12,011 bases of DNA from an uncultured Eggerthellaceae bacterium (lineage in GTDB: Bacteria; Actinomycetota; Coriobacteriia; Coriobacteriales; Eggerthellaceae): positions 1 through 12,011 of the forward strand of contig CAKUOV010000055.1 of the NCBI GenBank assembly GCA_934670115.1. Direction: 5' to 3'. Every line of letters begins with the position of its first letter. The first letter of the stretch is position 1. Made by a program: the position numbers and the translations under genes. A model generated the notes under the pieces. It ran no database searches. It was given only the letters and a program-made list of their open reading frames with translations, and was not told the origin of the DNA. Shown here in pieces: positions 1 to 7,047 of the stretch.

Positions 1-1142
1 GCAATCAAAACGTTGCGGCTCTTGGAGAAGTCCACGTGATTCTCAACAAGATTGCGCACGCCAACTGCGGAAATCATGCCATACAGAACCAGCGAAACGC
101 CGCCCACCACGCAGCTGGGCATGGCGCCGATAATGGCTGCAAACTTGGGGCTGAAGCTGAAGATGATCGCGAAGACGGCCGCCAAACGCACCACACGCGG
201 ATCGTAAACACGAGTCAGCGCCAAAACGCCGGTGTTTTCGCCGTACGTCGTGTTAGCGGGAGCGCCGAACAGCGATGCCACAATGGTAGCAAGGCCGTCG
301 CCCAAAAGCGTGCGATGCAGACCCGGATCGGCAATGAAATTACGCTCGCAGGTGGAGCTAATGGCGGAAATATCGCCGATGTGCTCAATCATGGTAGCCA
401 GGGCAATCGGCATAATGGTGATGATGGCCGTCAGTGCAATACCCGAGTTGAAACCAGGTCCGAACAGGGAAAACACGGTGTTCTCCCACAGCACGGGCAG
501 ACCGATCCACGCGGCGCTTTCCACGCCGGAGAAGTCCACAACGCCCATAAAACCAGCAATAACGTAAGAGATGATAACGCCCATAAGAATGGGGACGATC
601 TTAATCATGCCCTTACCGAAGATGCTGCACGCCACAATAACAACAATGGCAACAATGGCAACCGGCCAGTCGGTCTGGCAGCTTGAAATTGCCGTGCTTG
701 CCAGGGAAAGACCAATGCAGATAACAATGGGGCCCGTTACCACCGGCGGGAAGTAACGCATGACACGCGCCGCACCGAAAGCACGGAACAACGCCGAGAG
801 CACCAGATACAGCAAGCCCGCGCACGCAACGCCCAGGCAGGCGTACGGCAGATACTCAACGCCAGCTGCGGCAATAGCGAAATAGCCCGGCAAAAACGCA
901 AAGGACGAACCCAAGAATGCGGGCACTTTGCGCTTCGAAATCAAATGAAACAGAAGCGTTCCCAAACCAGCGAATAAAAGCGTTGCGGAAACGGAAAGGC
1001 CGGTAAGGACCGGCACCAAAATAGTGGAACCGAACATTGCGAACATGTGCTGAAGGCCCAAGATGCCCATCTTAGGAGCGCCCAGCTCACGCGCGTCGTA
1101 AACGGCGGTAACTTCTTGTTCCGCCTTTTCCTGCTCTGACAT
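1..1142 (-). CDS. uraA: Uracil permease, NCS2 family (3' part outside window)
   Basis: Proton-coupled uracil importer of the inner membrane (nucleobase:cation symporter 2 family). The 380 N-terminal residues are visible and the gene runs off the left edge; relatives are about 420-430 residues. After a hydrophilic N-terminus of about 22 residues come hydrophobic segments separated by short loops. Two family signatures are clear: MIEHIGD with Glu253, and NTTYGENTGV with Glu302 followed by TRVYD. These correspond to the two substrate- and proton-binding glutamates of E. coli UraA. TTYGEN rather than the QNxG motif of xanthine/urate carriers supports uracil as substrate. The ATG start has GGGAG five bases upstream. 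It is transcribed away from the window centre, about 180 bp beyond the MFS gene. A 23-bp palindrome lies just upstream of the ribosome binding site, so regulation there is plausible. Confidence 0.92.
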   Translation of the reverse strand, partial: MSEQEKAEQEVTAVYDARELGAPKMGILGLQHMFAMFGSTILVPVLTGLSVSATLLFAGLGTLLFHLISKRKVPAFLGSSFAFLPGYFAIAAAGVEYLPYACLGVACAGLLYLVLSALFRAFGAARVMRYFPPVVTGPIVICIGLSLASTAISSCQTDWPVAIVAIVVIVACSIFGKGMIKIVPILMGVIISYVIAGFMGVVDFSGVESAAWIGLPVLWENTVFSLFGPGFNSGIALTAIITIMPIALATMIEHIGDISAISSTCERNFIADPGLHRTLLGDGLATIVASLFGAPANTTYGENTGVLALTRVYDPRVVRLAAVFAIIFSFSPKFAAIIGAMPSCVVGGVSLVLYGMISAVGVRNLVENHVDFSKSRNVLI

Positions 1143-1155
1143 GCAGACTCCCTTC

Positions 1156-1178
1156 ATTTTTAGGAAAAACCTAAAAAT
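1156..1178. promoter_or_regulatory. Perfect palindrome in the uraA leader (operator or RNA hairpin)
   Basis: ATTTTTAGG, five bases, CCTAAAAAT: a perfect 9-bp inverted repeat. It ends 14 bp upstream of the uraA ATG, directly before the ribosome binding site. If the GATAAT at 1186-1181 (minus strand) is the -10 box, the transcript would start inside the palindrome. That position suits a repressor operator, or a 5'-terminal RNA hairpin. No known regulator motif is recognised. Confidence 0.5.
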
Positions 1179-1180
1179 CG

Positions 1181-1186
1181 ATTATC
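1181..1186 (-). promoter_or_regulatory. Possible -10 box of uraA
   Basis: GATAAT on the minus strand (5 of 6 to TATAAT), about 40 bp upstream of the uraA start. No convincing -35 hexamer is found 16-18 bp further upstream (TTTTCC at 17 bp), so this is a weak call. Confidence 0.3.
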
Positions 1187-1282
1187 CCTTTTTTGAGCCC
1201 GCAGGAAAACACATTCGGGCAAAAACGAGGGACCATTTTACGGAAAAGAAACGATAGGCAATGCATCGTAAAGCGGCCGCGT

Positions 1283-1313
1283 TGTTGACAAAAGGTGGGG
1301 TAATTTGTCAACA
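1283..1313. repeat. 31-bp palindromic element, copy 1
   Basis: Arms TGTTGACAAA and TTTGTCAACA form a perfect 10-bp inverted repeat around the 11-nt core AGGTGGGGTAA. The same 31 bp occur at 10410-10440 and 11836-11866 without a mismatch, core included. This copy starts 7 bp past the stop codon of the DHA2 exporter and lies about 140 bp upstream of uraA. No T-tract follows on either strand, so it is not an ordinary intrinsic terminator. The 10-mer AGGCGCAGCT adjoins it (1313-1322) and also occurs beside copy 3 (11814-11823). Confidence 0.9.
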
Positions 1314-1320
1314 GGCGCAG

Positions 1321-2709
1321 CTACGAGCGAACCTTCAGCACTGCCACCAGGAAGGTGAGGACGGAAAACACTACCGAGAAGAAAAACGCCGCGTGATATG
1401 CAAAGACCATTTGTCCCATCTGGGAAAACGCCACAATCAGCAGCACCATAGCGGCTGTTCCCAACGAGGCACTTGCTTGACGTCCCACCGTAAGAAACGA
1501 GCTACCGTCGGACACAATGGGACGAGGCAGTTTCTCAAGCGACCACCCGATAAACGGTCCGATGCTTCCCGAAATACCCGCCGCGCGAATTGCCTGAGAC
1601 AGTGCCAGGAACCACAGCGGCGTTTCGTCGTCGCAGAACAGCGCCAAAACTGCGCCAACCACCAGAAACGTTGTGGTTGCTATCAGCACTTTACGCGCGC
1701 CAAACTTATCCATCAAGGCGCCAGCGCCCACGTTTGCCACCAGAGCCACCAGCGAAGCCGGCAGCAGCACCATACCCGCGTCAAGCGCCGTACCACCGCG
1801 CAATTCTTCCACGTACAGCGGAATAACCAGCATGATACCCACAAATGCCGCGCTCAAAACACAGCTGCCAATGAAACCCCAGCAATACTGGCGGTCGGCG
1901 AAGATATCCATGCTGATCAGCGGATTGGCCATGCGCTTTTCGCGACGCACGAACAAAACAATCAGCAAGGCACCCACGATTATGGGAAGCCATACCGCAA
2001 CATGGGTCACACCCAAATTGCTTGCGTTGCTGAAACCCAAAAGCAAGCCCACGAAGCCGAAACCGCAAATGATAAACGATGGCGCATCGAAGCGTTCCTG
2101 TTTGTTGCCGCCCTGCGAGCGCGCATATTTCATGGTGGGAATCATCATAATCACCATGCAGGCGAAGATAAACCAGAAAAAGCTCTTCCATCCGAACGCG
2201 CTCTCAAGCGCACCGCCGATAGTGGGGCCAAGATTTACCATGAAACCCATGGCAATACCGTTGATTCCCATAAACAGGCCCATTCGTTCGTGCGGCATAT
2301 CAACCATAACCATGGTTTGCATAGCAGGCATCATCAGTCCCGCGCCGGCCGCCTGCATAACGCGCGCCAGCAGCGCCACGGGAAACAGCGGCGCTGCAAT
2401 AACAAGAAGCGAGCCCGCGGCAATACAACCAAGTGCCACCATCATCATAAAGCGCTCGGAGAAGCGTTTCGCCAGAAACGGAGCAAGCGGAACGAAAACA
2501 CCCAGCGCCAAAATGTAGCCCGAGGTGAGCCATTGGCTTGTGGCAACAGAAACGCCCATTTCGGCGGACATGCCCGTAAGCAGTGCGTTTACTGCTGTCT
2601 GCGAGCAATTACCCAGGCCGCCGGAAATCGAGAGCACTGCAAACGTTATAAGCAAGCTCGCTGGAATCTTCGTTCTTTTTTCTGCGGAATTATTCTCCGT
2701 CTTTGTCAC
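1321..2709 (-). CDS. MFS drug exporter, DHA2 (EmrB/QacA-like, 14-TM) family
   Basis: Predicted proton-driven multidrug or metabolite exporter of the cytoplasmic membrane, 462 residues, the usual size for 14-TM DHA2 proteins. The first helix region leads into SQWLTSGYILALGVFVPLA, the typical DHA2 segment, then a degenerate motif A around LAKRFSERF. Motif C is present as NLGPTIGGAL. Further hydrophobic segments follow to the C-terminus. The GTG start (minus-strand 2709) is preceded by GGGGG six bases upstream. The frame stays open upstream into pth, but that stretch is basic and low-complexity and has no better start. It lies 73 bp downstream of pth and may be cotranscribed with it. Substrate unknown. 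The 31-bp repeat follows 7 bp after the stop. Confidence 0.88.
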   Translation of the reverse strand: MTKTENNSAEKRTKIPASLLITFAVLSISGGLGNCSQTAVNALLTGMSAEMGVSVATSQWLTSGYILALGVFVPLAPFLAKRFSERFMMMVALGCIAAGSLLVIAAPLFPVALLARVMQAAGAGLMMPAMQTMVMVDMPHERMGLFMGINGIAMGFMVNLGPTIGGALESAFGWKSFFWFIFACMVIMMIPTMKYARSQGGNKQERFDAPSFIICGFGFVGLLLGFSNASNLGVTHVAVWLPIIVGALLIVLFVRREKRMANPLISMDIFADRQYCWGFIGSCVLSAAFVGIMLVIPLYVEELRGGTALDAGMVLLPASLVALVANVGAGALMDKFGARKVLIATTTFLVVGAVLALFCDDETPLWFLALSQAIRAAGISGSIGPFIGWSLEKLPRPIVSDGSSFLTVGRQASASLGTAAMVLLIVAFSQMGQMVFAYHAAFFFSVVFSVLTFLVAVLKVRS

Positions 2710-2782
2710 TTTTTGCCCCCGCGCTGTTATCGTGCGCCCTGTCGCTGTCTCTGTCGCTCTTGCCCCGCGTTTTTGCCCCACG

Positions 2783-3349
2783 TTAATTAAATTTCTGCTG
2801 CGTCTTCTCCAGGCCGTTTTCCAAAAGGAACAGTGTTGCCTGAGTTGCAAGCTGCACCGCCTGGGTGAAATCCTGCTCTGCTTCCTTCTTCGGACGCGAC
2901 AAAACCCAATCTGCAACCGGCATTCTTCCCAGGGGGCGCCCAATGCCGCAACGCACGCGGAACCAATCGCGTGTGCCCAGCTTATCGCAAATCGAGCGCA
3001 GACCGTTGTGGCCCGCGTGGCCACCGCCGAATTTCACGCGAATCGTACCCGGATCAATATCCAGCTCATCGTGGATAACAACTAAATGATCAGGCGAAAC
3101 CTTATAAGTGGCGCACAGCGTTTTCACAGGGCCGCCGCTAGTATTCATGTAGCTTTGCGGCTTGGCCAAAATCAAATCGAAATCGTGCCACGAAACCTTG
3201 CCCACCAACGCGCCGCCTTCGGTCTTCCAATAACGAACGCCCAGCTCATCCGCAAGGGAGTCCACCGTGTCGAAACCGGCATTATGGCGCGTATGGGCAT
3301 ATTCATCGCCAGGATTTCCCAATCCCACAATGAGAAACGTATCTGCCAT
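2783..3349 (-). CDS. pth: Peptidyl-tRNA hydrolase
   Basis: Cytosolic esterase that releases tRNA from prematurely dropped peptidyl-tRNAs; usually essential. At 188 residues it has family length. Catalytic and binding residues are all in place: Asn12 in GLGNPG, His22 in RHNAGF, Asn69 in YMNTSGG, Asp94 in VIHDELD, and Asn115 in GHNGLRS. The C-terminal RVRCGIGRP and DWVLSRP motifs are also typical. I start it at the ATG giving MADTFLIVGLGNPG; the open frame continues 51 bp upstream, but through the prs terminator, so the longer form is implausible. It follows prs by 90 bp, a common bacterial neighbour. A strong terminator lies between them, so expression needs readthrough or a promoter I cannot see. 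Confidence 0.96.
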   Translation of the reverse strand: MADTFLIVGLGNPGDEYAHTRHNAGFDTVDSLADELGVRYWKTEGGALVGKVSWHDFDLILAKPQSYMNTSGGPVKTLCATYKVSPDHLVVIHDELDIDPGTIRVKFGGGHAGHNGLRSICDKLGTRDWFRVRCGIGRPLGRMPVADWVLSRPKKEAEQDFTQAVQLATQATLFLLENGLEKTQQKFN

Positions 3350-3371
3350 GCCTGCTTTCTCACAACCTTTC

Positions 3372-3402
3372 AAAAAAACGGGCGCGCCCCAAGGACGCAC
3401 CC
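3372..3402 (-). terminator. Intrinsic terminator of prs
   Basis: On the minus strand a 10-bp stem (GGGTGCGTCC with GGGCGCGCCC, two G-U pairs) closes a TTG loop and is followed by G and seven T. It starts 37 bp past the prs stop and ends only 22 bp before the pth ATG. This is the best intrinsic terminator in the window. Confidence 0.88.
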
Positions 3403-3439
3403 TTTCAAAACACTACACAAACGCGCAGTTCGAACGCTC

Positions 3440-4417
3440 TTAGAAAATGGAAGCGACCGATCCGCAGTGGTACACCTCGTTGATGGCGCGCGCCAAAAGC
3501 GGAGCCACGGAAACCACCTTAATGCGCGCGGCAGCGGCTTTTTCCGGATCAATCGGAATCGTGTCGCACACGATAAGCTGTTCAATGGAAGAATCACGAA
3601 TGCGATCGAACGCTGGACCGGACAAAACCGGATGCGTGCTGGTCATAAACACGCGCTTCGCGCCCTTCTCCAAAAGCGTCTTTGCAGCAGCGCATGCGGA
3701 ACCCGCCGTGTCAACCATATCGTCGTTCAAGATGCAAATCTTGCCAGTAACATCGCCGATCAGAGCGGTGATTTCCGCCTTGTTGTGGCCTGGGCGATCC
3801 TTATGCATAATGGCAAGATCGGCATCCATCAGGGTAGACATCTTCTTTGCTTCCTTCGCACGACCCACATCGGGACTTACAATGCAAAGCTCGGAAGCGT
3901 CAAAGCCCTTCTTGTTGATGGCATCGATAAGAACGGGCATTGCGGTCAAGTGGTTCACCGGAATATCAAAGTAGCCTTCAATCTGGCTTGCATGCAAATC
4001 AAGCGTGATCACGCGATCAACGCCGGCAACCTGCAGCAAATCGGCAACCAGCTTTGCAGTAATCGGCTCGCGCGGCGCAGCCTTGCGATCCTGACGGGCG
4101 TAACCGTAATGGGCAAGAACAGCGGTAATGGTGCGGGCGGATGCTCGCTTTGCCGCATCTGCCATAATCAACATTTCCATCAACGCATCGTTTACGTCCA
4201 TGCACGAGCCAACGCTCGTACCGGCAACAGACTGAATCAGAAAAACGTCGGCACCACGAACGCTTTGCTCATAGCGTGCATAGATTTCGCCGTTCGCGAA
4301 CTTCTCCAGCTTCACCGCCCCTAATTCTGTCCCCAGTTCGCGGGCGATTCCCTCGGCCAGTGCAGGGTTAACCGAGCCGGAAAAAAGCGCCATGCTTTTC
4401 TTCATTTCCGTCTTCAT
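3440..4417 (-). CDS. prs: Ribose-phosphate pyrophosphokinase (PRPP synthetase)
   Basis: Cytosolic enzyme that makes 5-phosphoribosyl-1-pyrophosphate from ribose 5-phosphate and ATP, feeding purine, pyrimidine, NAD, histidine and tryptophan synthesis. At 325 residues it is close to the usual 315. Class I signatures are complete: YARQDRKAAPREPITAK (about 106-122, catalytic flexible loop and ATP site), TLDLHASQIEGYFDIPVNHL (about 138-157), VSPDVGRAKEAKK (about 180-192), and the PRPP-binding loop NDDMVDTAGS (231-240). The C-terminus CGSVASIF matches the conserved family end. The chosen ATG has AGGAG about seven bases upstream; the open frame extends 30 bp further but has no better ribosome site. 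It lies 166 bp downstream of glmU; glmU-prs-pth is a widespread bacterial order. Confidence 0.97.
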   Translation of the reverse strand: MKTEMKKSMALFSGSVNPALAEGIARELGTELGAVKLEKFANGEIYARYEQSVRGADVFLIQSVAGTSVGSCMDVNDALMEMLIMADAAKRASARTITAVLAHYGYARQDRKAAPREPITAKLVADLLQVAGVDRVITLDLHASQIEGYFDIPVNHLTAMPVLIDAINKKGFDASELCIVSPDVGRAKEAKKMSTLMDADLAIMHKDRPGHNKAEITALIGDVTGKICILNDDMVDTAGSACAAAKTLLEKGAKRVFMTSTHPVLSGPAFDRIRDSSIEQLIVCDTIPIDPEKAAAARIKVVSVAPLLARAINEVYHCGSVASIF

Positions 4418-4583
4418 GAATGTGCTCCTTGATTTTGCGCATACCAATAACTGCTGCCGCGCGAAAGCGCAGCTATCTCATATTCTCATATTGTACTCAA
4501 CAGGCCATTTTCAGGGGAGATGCTATTAGGCGAAAACCCTGTTTTTACCTGAAAAAGTGACATTTTTCTGATTAAAAGCCCCT
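4418..4583. other. prs leader / intergenic region
   Basis: This gap between glmU and prs holds no further acetyltransferase coding sequence in any minus-strand frame. The prs leader has a GC-rich hairpin (plus 4453-4473: GCTGC and GCAGC arms, with a short inner stem and one bulge). A TTGAGT at minus-strand 4500-4495 could be a -35, but no good -10 sits at the right distance. No clear terminator for glmU is seen. Confidence 0.4.
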
Positions 4584-5519
4584 TTAGGAAGCAAAATACT
4601 CCGTGCCGTCTTCCAGCCGCGCATCACGCAGGTGGCAGCCTGGCCCCAAAACGCAATCTTGCCCAATAGCGCAATTGCCCAAAAGCGTGACACCTGGGTA
4701 GATAACGGTATCCATGCCGATAGTCGTTTCCGGAGAAATCCACACCTGATCGGGGTCAATCATGGTCACGCCCGCCAGCATATGCGCCGTGTTGATGCGC
4801 TGCTGCATTTTCTTTGCCGCCTGCGCCAGCTGAACACGCGTGTTCACGCCCAGGCACTCGGTGGGGTCTTCCACCACCTGCGCCAGCACGGCACGTCCTG
4901 CTTCGCGCGCAATCTCCAGAACATCGGTCAAGTAGTACTCGCCCTGAGAGTTATTCGATTTCACCTGTTCAAGGGCAGAAAACAGTGCTTTCGCATCAAA
5001 GCAGTAGAAGCCGGAGTTGCACTCGGTGATTGCCTGCTGCTCGAGCGTTGCGTCTTTTTGCTCCACAATGCGTTCCACGTTTCCTTGCGCGTCGCGCACA
5101 ATGCGACCATAGCCGAAAGGATCGTCCACAACCATGGTAAGAACAACCACGGCAGCCTGACTTTCTTCGCGCTTTTGCACCAAAGCGCGCAGCGTGTCGG
5201 CGGTGACCAGGGGGCTATCGCCCGTGAGAACCAGAAGCGAGCCATCGAAGTCTGCAAGGGCCTCTTTGCACACGGAAACCGCGTTTGCCGTGCCCAGCTG
5301 CTGTTCTTGCACCACCGTTACGGTATCGCTCACCAGCGGCTCAACTTCGGTGCGCCCGTGGCCCACTACGGTGATCACTTTTTCCACACCCGCTTGCTTT
5401 GCGGCATCAACAACCCACTTGACCAGGGGTTTTTCAAGAATGCAGTGCGTTACCTTGGAATGCTTCGACTTCATGCGCGAACCTTCGCCCGCAGCAAGCA
5501 CAATAGCGGCTGTGTTCAT
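4584..5519 (-). CDS. glmU: UDP-GlcNAc pyrophosphorylase, GlmU-like, lacking most of the acetyltransferase domain
   Basis: The N-terminal domain (about 1-228) is an intact uridylyltransferase that makes UDP-GlcNAc from GlcNAc-1-phosphate and UTP. Visible motifs are LAAGEGSRMKS (8-18), QQLGTANA (73-80), LTGDSPL with metal-site Asp101, FGYGRIVR (135-142), GEYYLTDV (193-200) and GVNTR with Asn226. A linker helix and only two or three left-handed beta-helix turns (about 265-305) follow, then the protein stops at residue 311. Usual GlmU is about 456 residues. The missing part carries the trimer core, the acetyl-CoA site and the catalytic His of glucosamine-1-phosphate acetylation. The next 166 bp encode no beta-helix repeats in any frame, so this is a short gene, not a point frameshift. 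The ATG has GAAAGG seven bases upstream. It overlaps the upstream small ORF by ATGA. Confidence 0.9.
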   Translation of the reverse strand: MNTAAIVLAAGEGSRMKSKHSKVTHCILEKPLVKWVVDAAKQAGVEKVITVVGHGRTEVEPLVSDTVTVVQEQQLGTANAVSVCKEALADFDGSLLVLTGDSPLVTADTLRALVQKREESQAAVVVLTMVVDDPFGYGRIVRDAQGNVERIVEQKDATLEQQAITECNSGFYCFDAKALFSALEQVKSNNSQGEYYLTDVLEIAREAGRAVLAQVVEDPTECLGVNTRVQLAQAAKKMQQRINTAHMLAGVTMIDPDQVWISPETTIGMDTVIYPGVTLLGNCAIGQDCVLGPGCHLRDARLEDGTEYFAS

Positions 5520-5647
5520 AAAGCGCCTTTCTCGTTTCGTTTCGTTGCGTTTTGTTGCGTTTCGTTATTGCTTTCATCGGGAGATCCGCATGCCGAAATC
5601 TTCGCCAACAGCCCCGTTACAAGCACCAACGCCCTCCAAACGCGCAT
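5516..5647 (-). CDS. Possible 43-residue lipoprotein ORF translationally coupled to glmU
   Basis: A short ORF, MRVWRALVLVTGLLAKISAC then 23 hydrophilic residues. The start resembles a lipoprotein signal: Arg2 and Arg5, a hydrophobic stretch 6-15, and ISAC fitting the lipobox [LVI][ASTVI][GAS]C with Cys20 as the modified residue. Lys16 within the h-region is atypical. The stop overlaps the glmU start as ATGA, the usual geometry for coupled translation. A promoter-like pair lies just upstream (TTGCGG, 17 bp, TATATT). The ribosome site is weak (GAAGAG, about six bases before ATG) and the leader would be only about 8 nt. A seven-unit pentanucleotide repeat forms much of the 3' half. I know no homologue; it may be a non-coding glmU leader instead. 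Confidence 0.35.
   Translation of the reverse strand: MRVWRALVLVTGLLAKISACGSPDESNNETQQNATKRNEKGAL
5533..5567. repeat. Pentanucleotide tandem repeat, seven units
   Basis: On the plus strand: CGTTT, CGTTT, CGTTG, CGTTT, TGTTG, CGTTT, CGTTA. Seven 5-bp units (consensus CGTTT; AAACG on the glmU strand) end 14 bp before the glmU start codon. The unit is not a multiple of three, so gain or loss of a unit would shift the frame of the small upstream ORF and alter spacing in the glmU leader. Confidence 0.8.
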
Positions 5648-5661
5648 TTTCACTCTTCGCA

Positions 5662-5690
5662 AATATAGCGTTTCGTGTACGCCGCCGCAA
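5662..5690 (-). promoter_or_regulatory. Putative promoter of the small ORF and glmU
   Basis: Minus strand: TTGCGG (5690-5685), 17-bp spacer, TATATT (5667-5662). The -10 matches consensus at 5 of 6 and the -35 at 3 of 6. The start would be near 5655, about 135 bp upstream of glmU. Confidence 0.45.
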
Positions 5691-5869
5691 CAAAAGCAGT
5701 AAAAGCGCACGAACGAGTGGCGGCAAAGGACAAGGTTACAGCGCCGCAAGCGCCCTGCGCAATCGCTCCGCGGGACACGAAGTTGTGAGCGCGCAACGAC
5801 CGCATGGTTTGCAAATCTCTAACTTCGACACCTCCTAAATTCCTAGAAAAACAGGGTGCTTTTTCACTC

Positions 5870-5912
5870 TTTGTTGACAATTTAGAAGCCATTGAGGTGC
5901 ACCTTCTATAAT
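5870..5912 (+). promoter_or_regulatory. Putative activator-dependent promoter of the dehydratase operon
   Basis: A perfect TATAAT at 5907-5912 places a start near 5919 and a leader of about 34 nt. The hexamer 16-18 bp upstream is not a -35 (AGAAGC region). Instead TTTGTTGACAAT (5870-5881) is centred about 43 bp before the predicted start, matching 11 of 12 of the TTTGTYRACAAA arm of the 31-bp element. A 10-bp palindrome AGGTGCACCT (5895-5904) sits two bases before the -10 and could be a second operator. The TTGACA inside the 12-mer is 27 bp from the -10, too far to act as -35. Confidence 0.5.
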
Positions 5913-5952
5913 GAACAACTTGCAAAGAGGCAATTCTTGACGGGAGATCCTT

Positions 5953-7047
5953 TTGAAAAGCTTTGACCTGCTGCTTTCGGCGCCGTATGGCGACGTGAAG
6001 ACCGTTGGCGTTCCACGCGGCTTTCTGTACTATCGCTTTGGCGTGCTCTGGAAAACATTCTTCGAAGAACTGGGTTGCCACGTGGTGCTCAGCAGCGAAA
6101 CCGACCGACTCACGCTTAAGCACGGCGATGCTCTTTCGGTTGACGAATGCTGCCTTGCTTCGAAAATTTTCATGGGCCACGTGGCCAGCCTCAAAAGCCG
6201 CTGCGATGCCATATTCGTGCCGCGCTACAATCGCTTTGGCCTGTGCAAAAGCTTCTGCACAAAGTTTCAAGCGCTCCCCGACCTGGTAGAAAGCGCGTTT
6301 AAGAACGCGCAAAACAACGCCGTCCTTTTGAACGACGCGGAAAGCTCCGCAGGGGAAGCACCTGAAGCGACCAGCGCTGCGCCGTCCCCTTCGGCCACCT
6401 TCGCCAACCTGCGCATTCTTTCCGCAAACGTGGACGAATACGAAAAGACGCCGGAAAAAGAAGCGTTCATCGCCCTGGGCATGAAAATGGGCCACAGCGC
6501 CGCGCAAGCAAAGCGCGCGTACAACCACGCCCGTAAAGCACAAGATGCCTACGACGCCAAGCTGCATCAAAAACTCATGGCCGATTTGCGCTCCCCAGAA
6601 ACCGATTCTACGGGCGCGCCTAAGCTGAAAATCCTGGTGGCTGCCCATCCTTATGTGGTTCACGACCCCTATGTGGGCAAACCGCTCATCGACATGCTTC
6701 AGCAAATGGAAGCCATTCCGCTGTTCGCCGACCATTACGATCGAGCACGCGCCTTCAAAACGTCGCGCAGCTTCTCCGACACGCTGCCGTGGCTGATTAA
6801 TCGCGAGCTCATTGGCACCATGCTGGACCTGCACGACAAGATTGACGGTATTGTGCTGGTGAGCGCCTTCCCTTGCGGACCCGACTCCATGACCAGCGAC
6901 GCCGTGATGCGCTACATCAAAGGACGCCCCATTTTGTCCATCACCATCGATGCGCAAAGCGGCACGGCCGGCCTGGAAACCCGCGTTGAGAGCTTTGTCG
7001 ATATCCTTCGCTACCAAAAACAGGGAGGCTACAGCCATGGCGAATAA
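5953..7047 (+). CDS. Acyl-CoA dehydratase activase-related protein (DUF2229 / HgdB-like subunit)
   Basis: First gene of a three-gene 2-hydroxyacyl-CoA dehydratase-type operon; predicted Fe-S subunit, 364 residues. The N-terminal part has the DUF2229 pattern: VGVPRGFLYY (18-27), DECCLASKIFMGHV (64-77), IFVPRY (87-92) and a Cys98/Cys102 pair. The C-terminal part has the HgdB-like end: LVSAFPCGPDSM (302-313) with Cys308, then a GLETRVESFVDIL-type tail. Residues about 128-149 are an Ala/Ser/Pro/Glu-rich linker. Start is TTG, chosen because GGGAG lies six bases upstream and the first residues match the family. The next gene overlaps by 11 bp. The clusters in this family reduce unactivated acyl-CoAs at very low potential; the substrate here is unknown. 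No CoA-transferase or dehydrogenase neighbours it. Confidence 0.82.
   Translation: MKSFDLLLSAPYGDVKTVGVPRGFLYYRFGVLWKTFFEELGCHVVLSSETDRLTLKHGDALSVDECCLASKIFMGHVASLKSRCDAIFVPRYNRFGLCKSFCTKFQALPDLVESAFKNAQNNAVLLNDAESSAGEAPEATSAAPSPSATFANLRILSANVDEYEKTPEKEAFIALGMKMGHSAAQAKRAYNHARKAQDAYDAKLHQKLMADLRSPETDSTGAPKLKILVAAHPYVVHDPYVGKPLIDMLQQMEAIPLFADHYDRARAFKTSRSFSDTLPWLINRELIGTMLDLHDKIDGIVLVSAFPCGPDSMTSDAVMRYIKGRPILSITIDAQSGTAGLETRVESFVDILRYQKQGGYSHGE

Larger units (their letters stand above)
5648..5952. other. Divergent intergenic region, glmU side and dehydratase side
   Basis: About 305 bp with no gene I can support. The left end carries a minus-strand promoter-like pair at 5690-5662 for the glmU leader. 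The right end carries the plus-strand dehydratase promoter (5870-5912) and ribosome site (GGGAG, 5942-5946). Between about 5700 and 5860 I see nothing recognisable. The minus frame is open through this stretch, but only as part of a long antisense frame. Confidence 0.6.

Noticed and set aside
1283..1313. The 31-bp element as an intrinsic terminator
   Set aside because: The 10-bp stem has an 11-nt loop and neither strand has a T-tract after it in any of the copies.
1261..2790. A 509-codon open frame on the plus strand
   Set aside because: It is antisense to the DHA2 exporter, its translation is rich in His, Asn, Arg and Gln with no domain, and it begins inside the 31-bp repeat region. The minus strand has clear MFS motifs.
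3086..4324. A 412-codon open frame on the plus strand
   Set aside because: Antisense to pth and prs, which carry all catalytic motifs; the translation is of the same His/Asn/Arg-rich shadow type.
4526..4759. A frameshift that would restore the missing part of GlmU
   Set aside because: The alternative frames downstream give no hexapeptide (LbH) pattern, and only 166 bp separate glmU from prs, too little for the missing 145 residues.
5874..5912. TTGACA at 5874 as the -35 partner of TATAAT at 5907
   Set aside because: The spacer is 27 bp, too long for a sigma-70-type promoter; the sequence fits better as part of a 12-mer regulator site.
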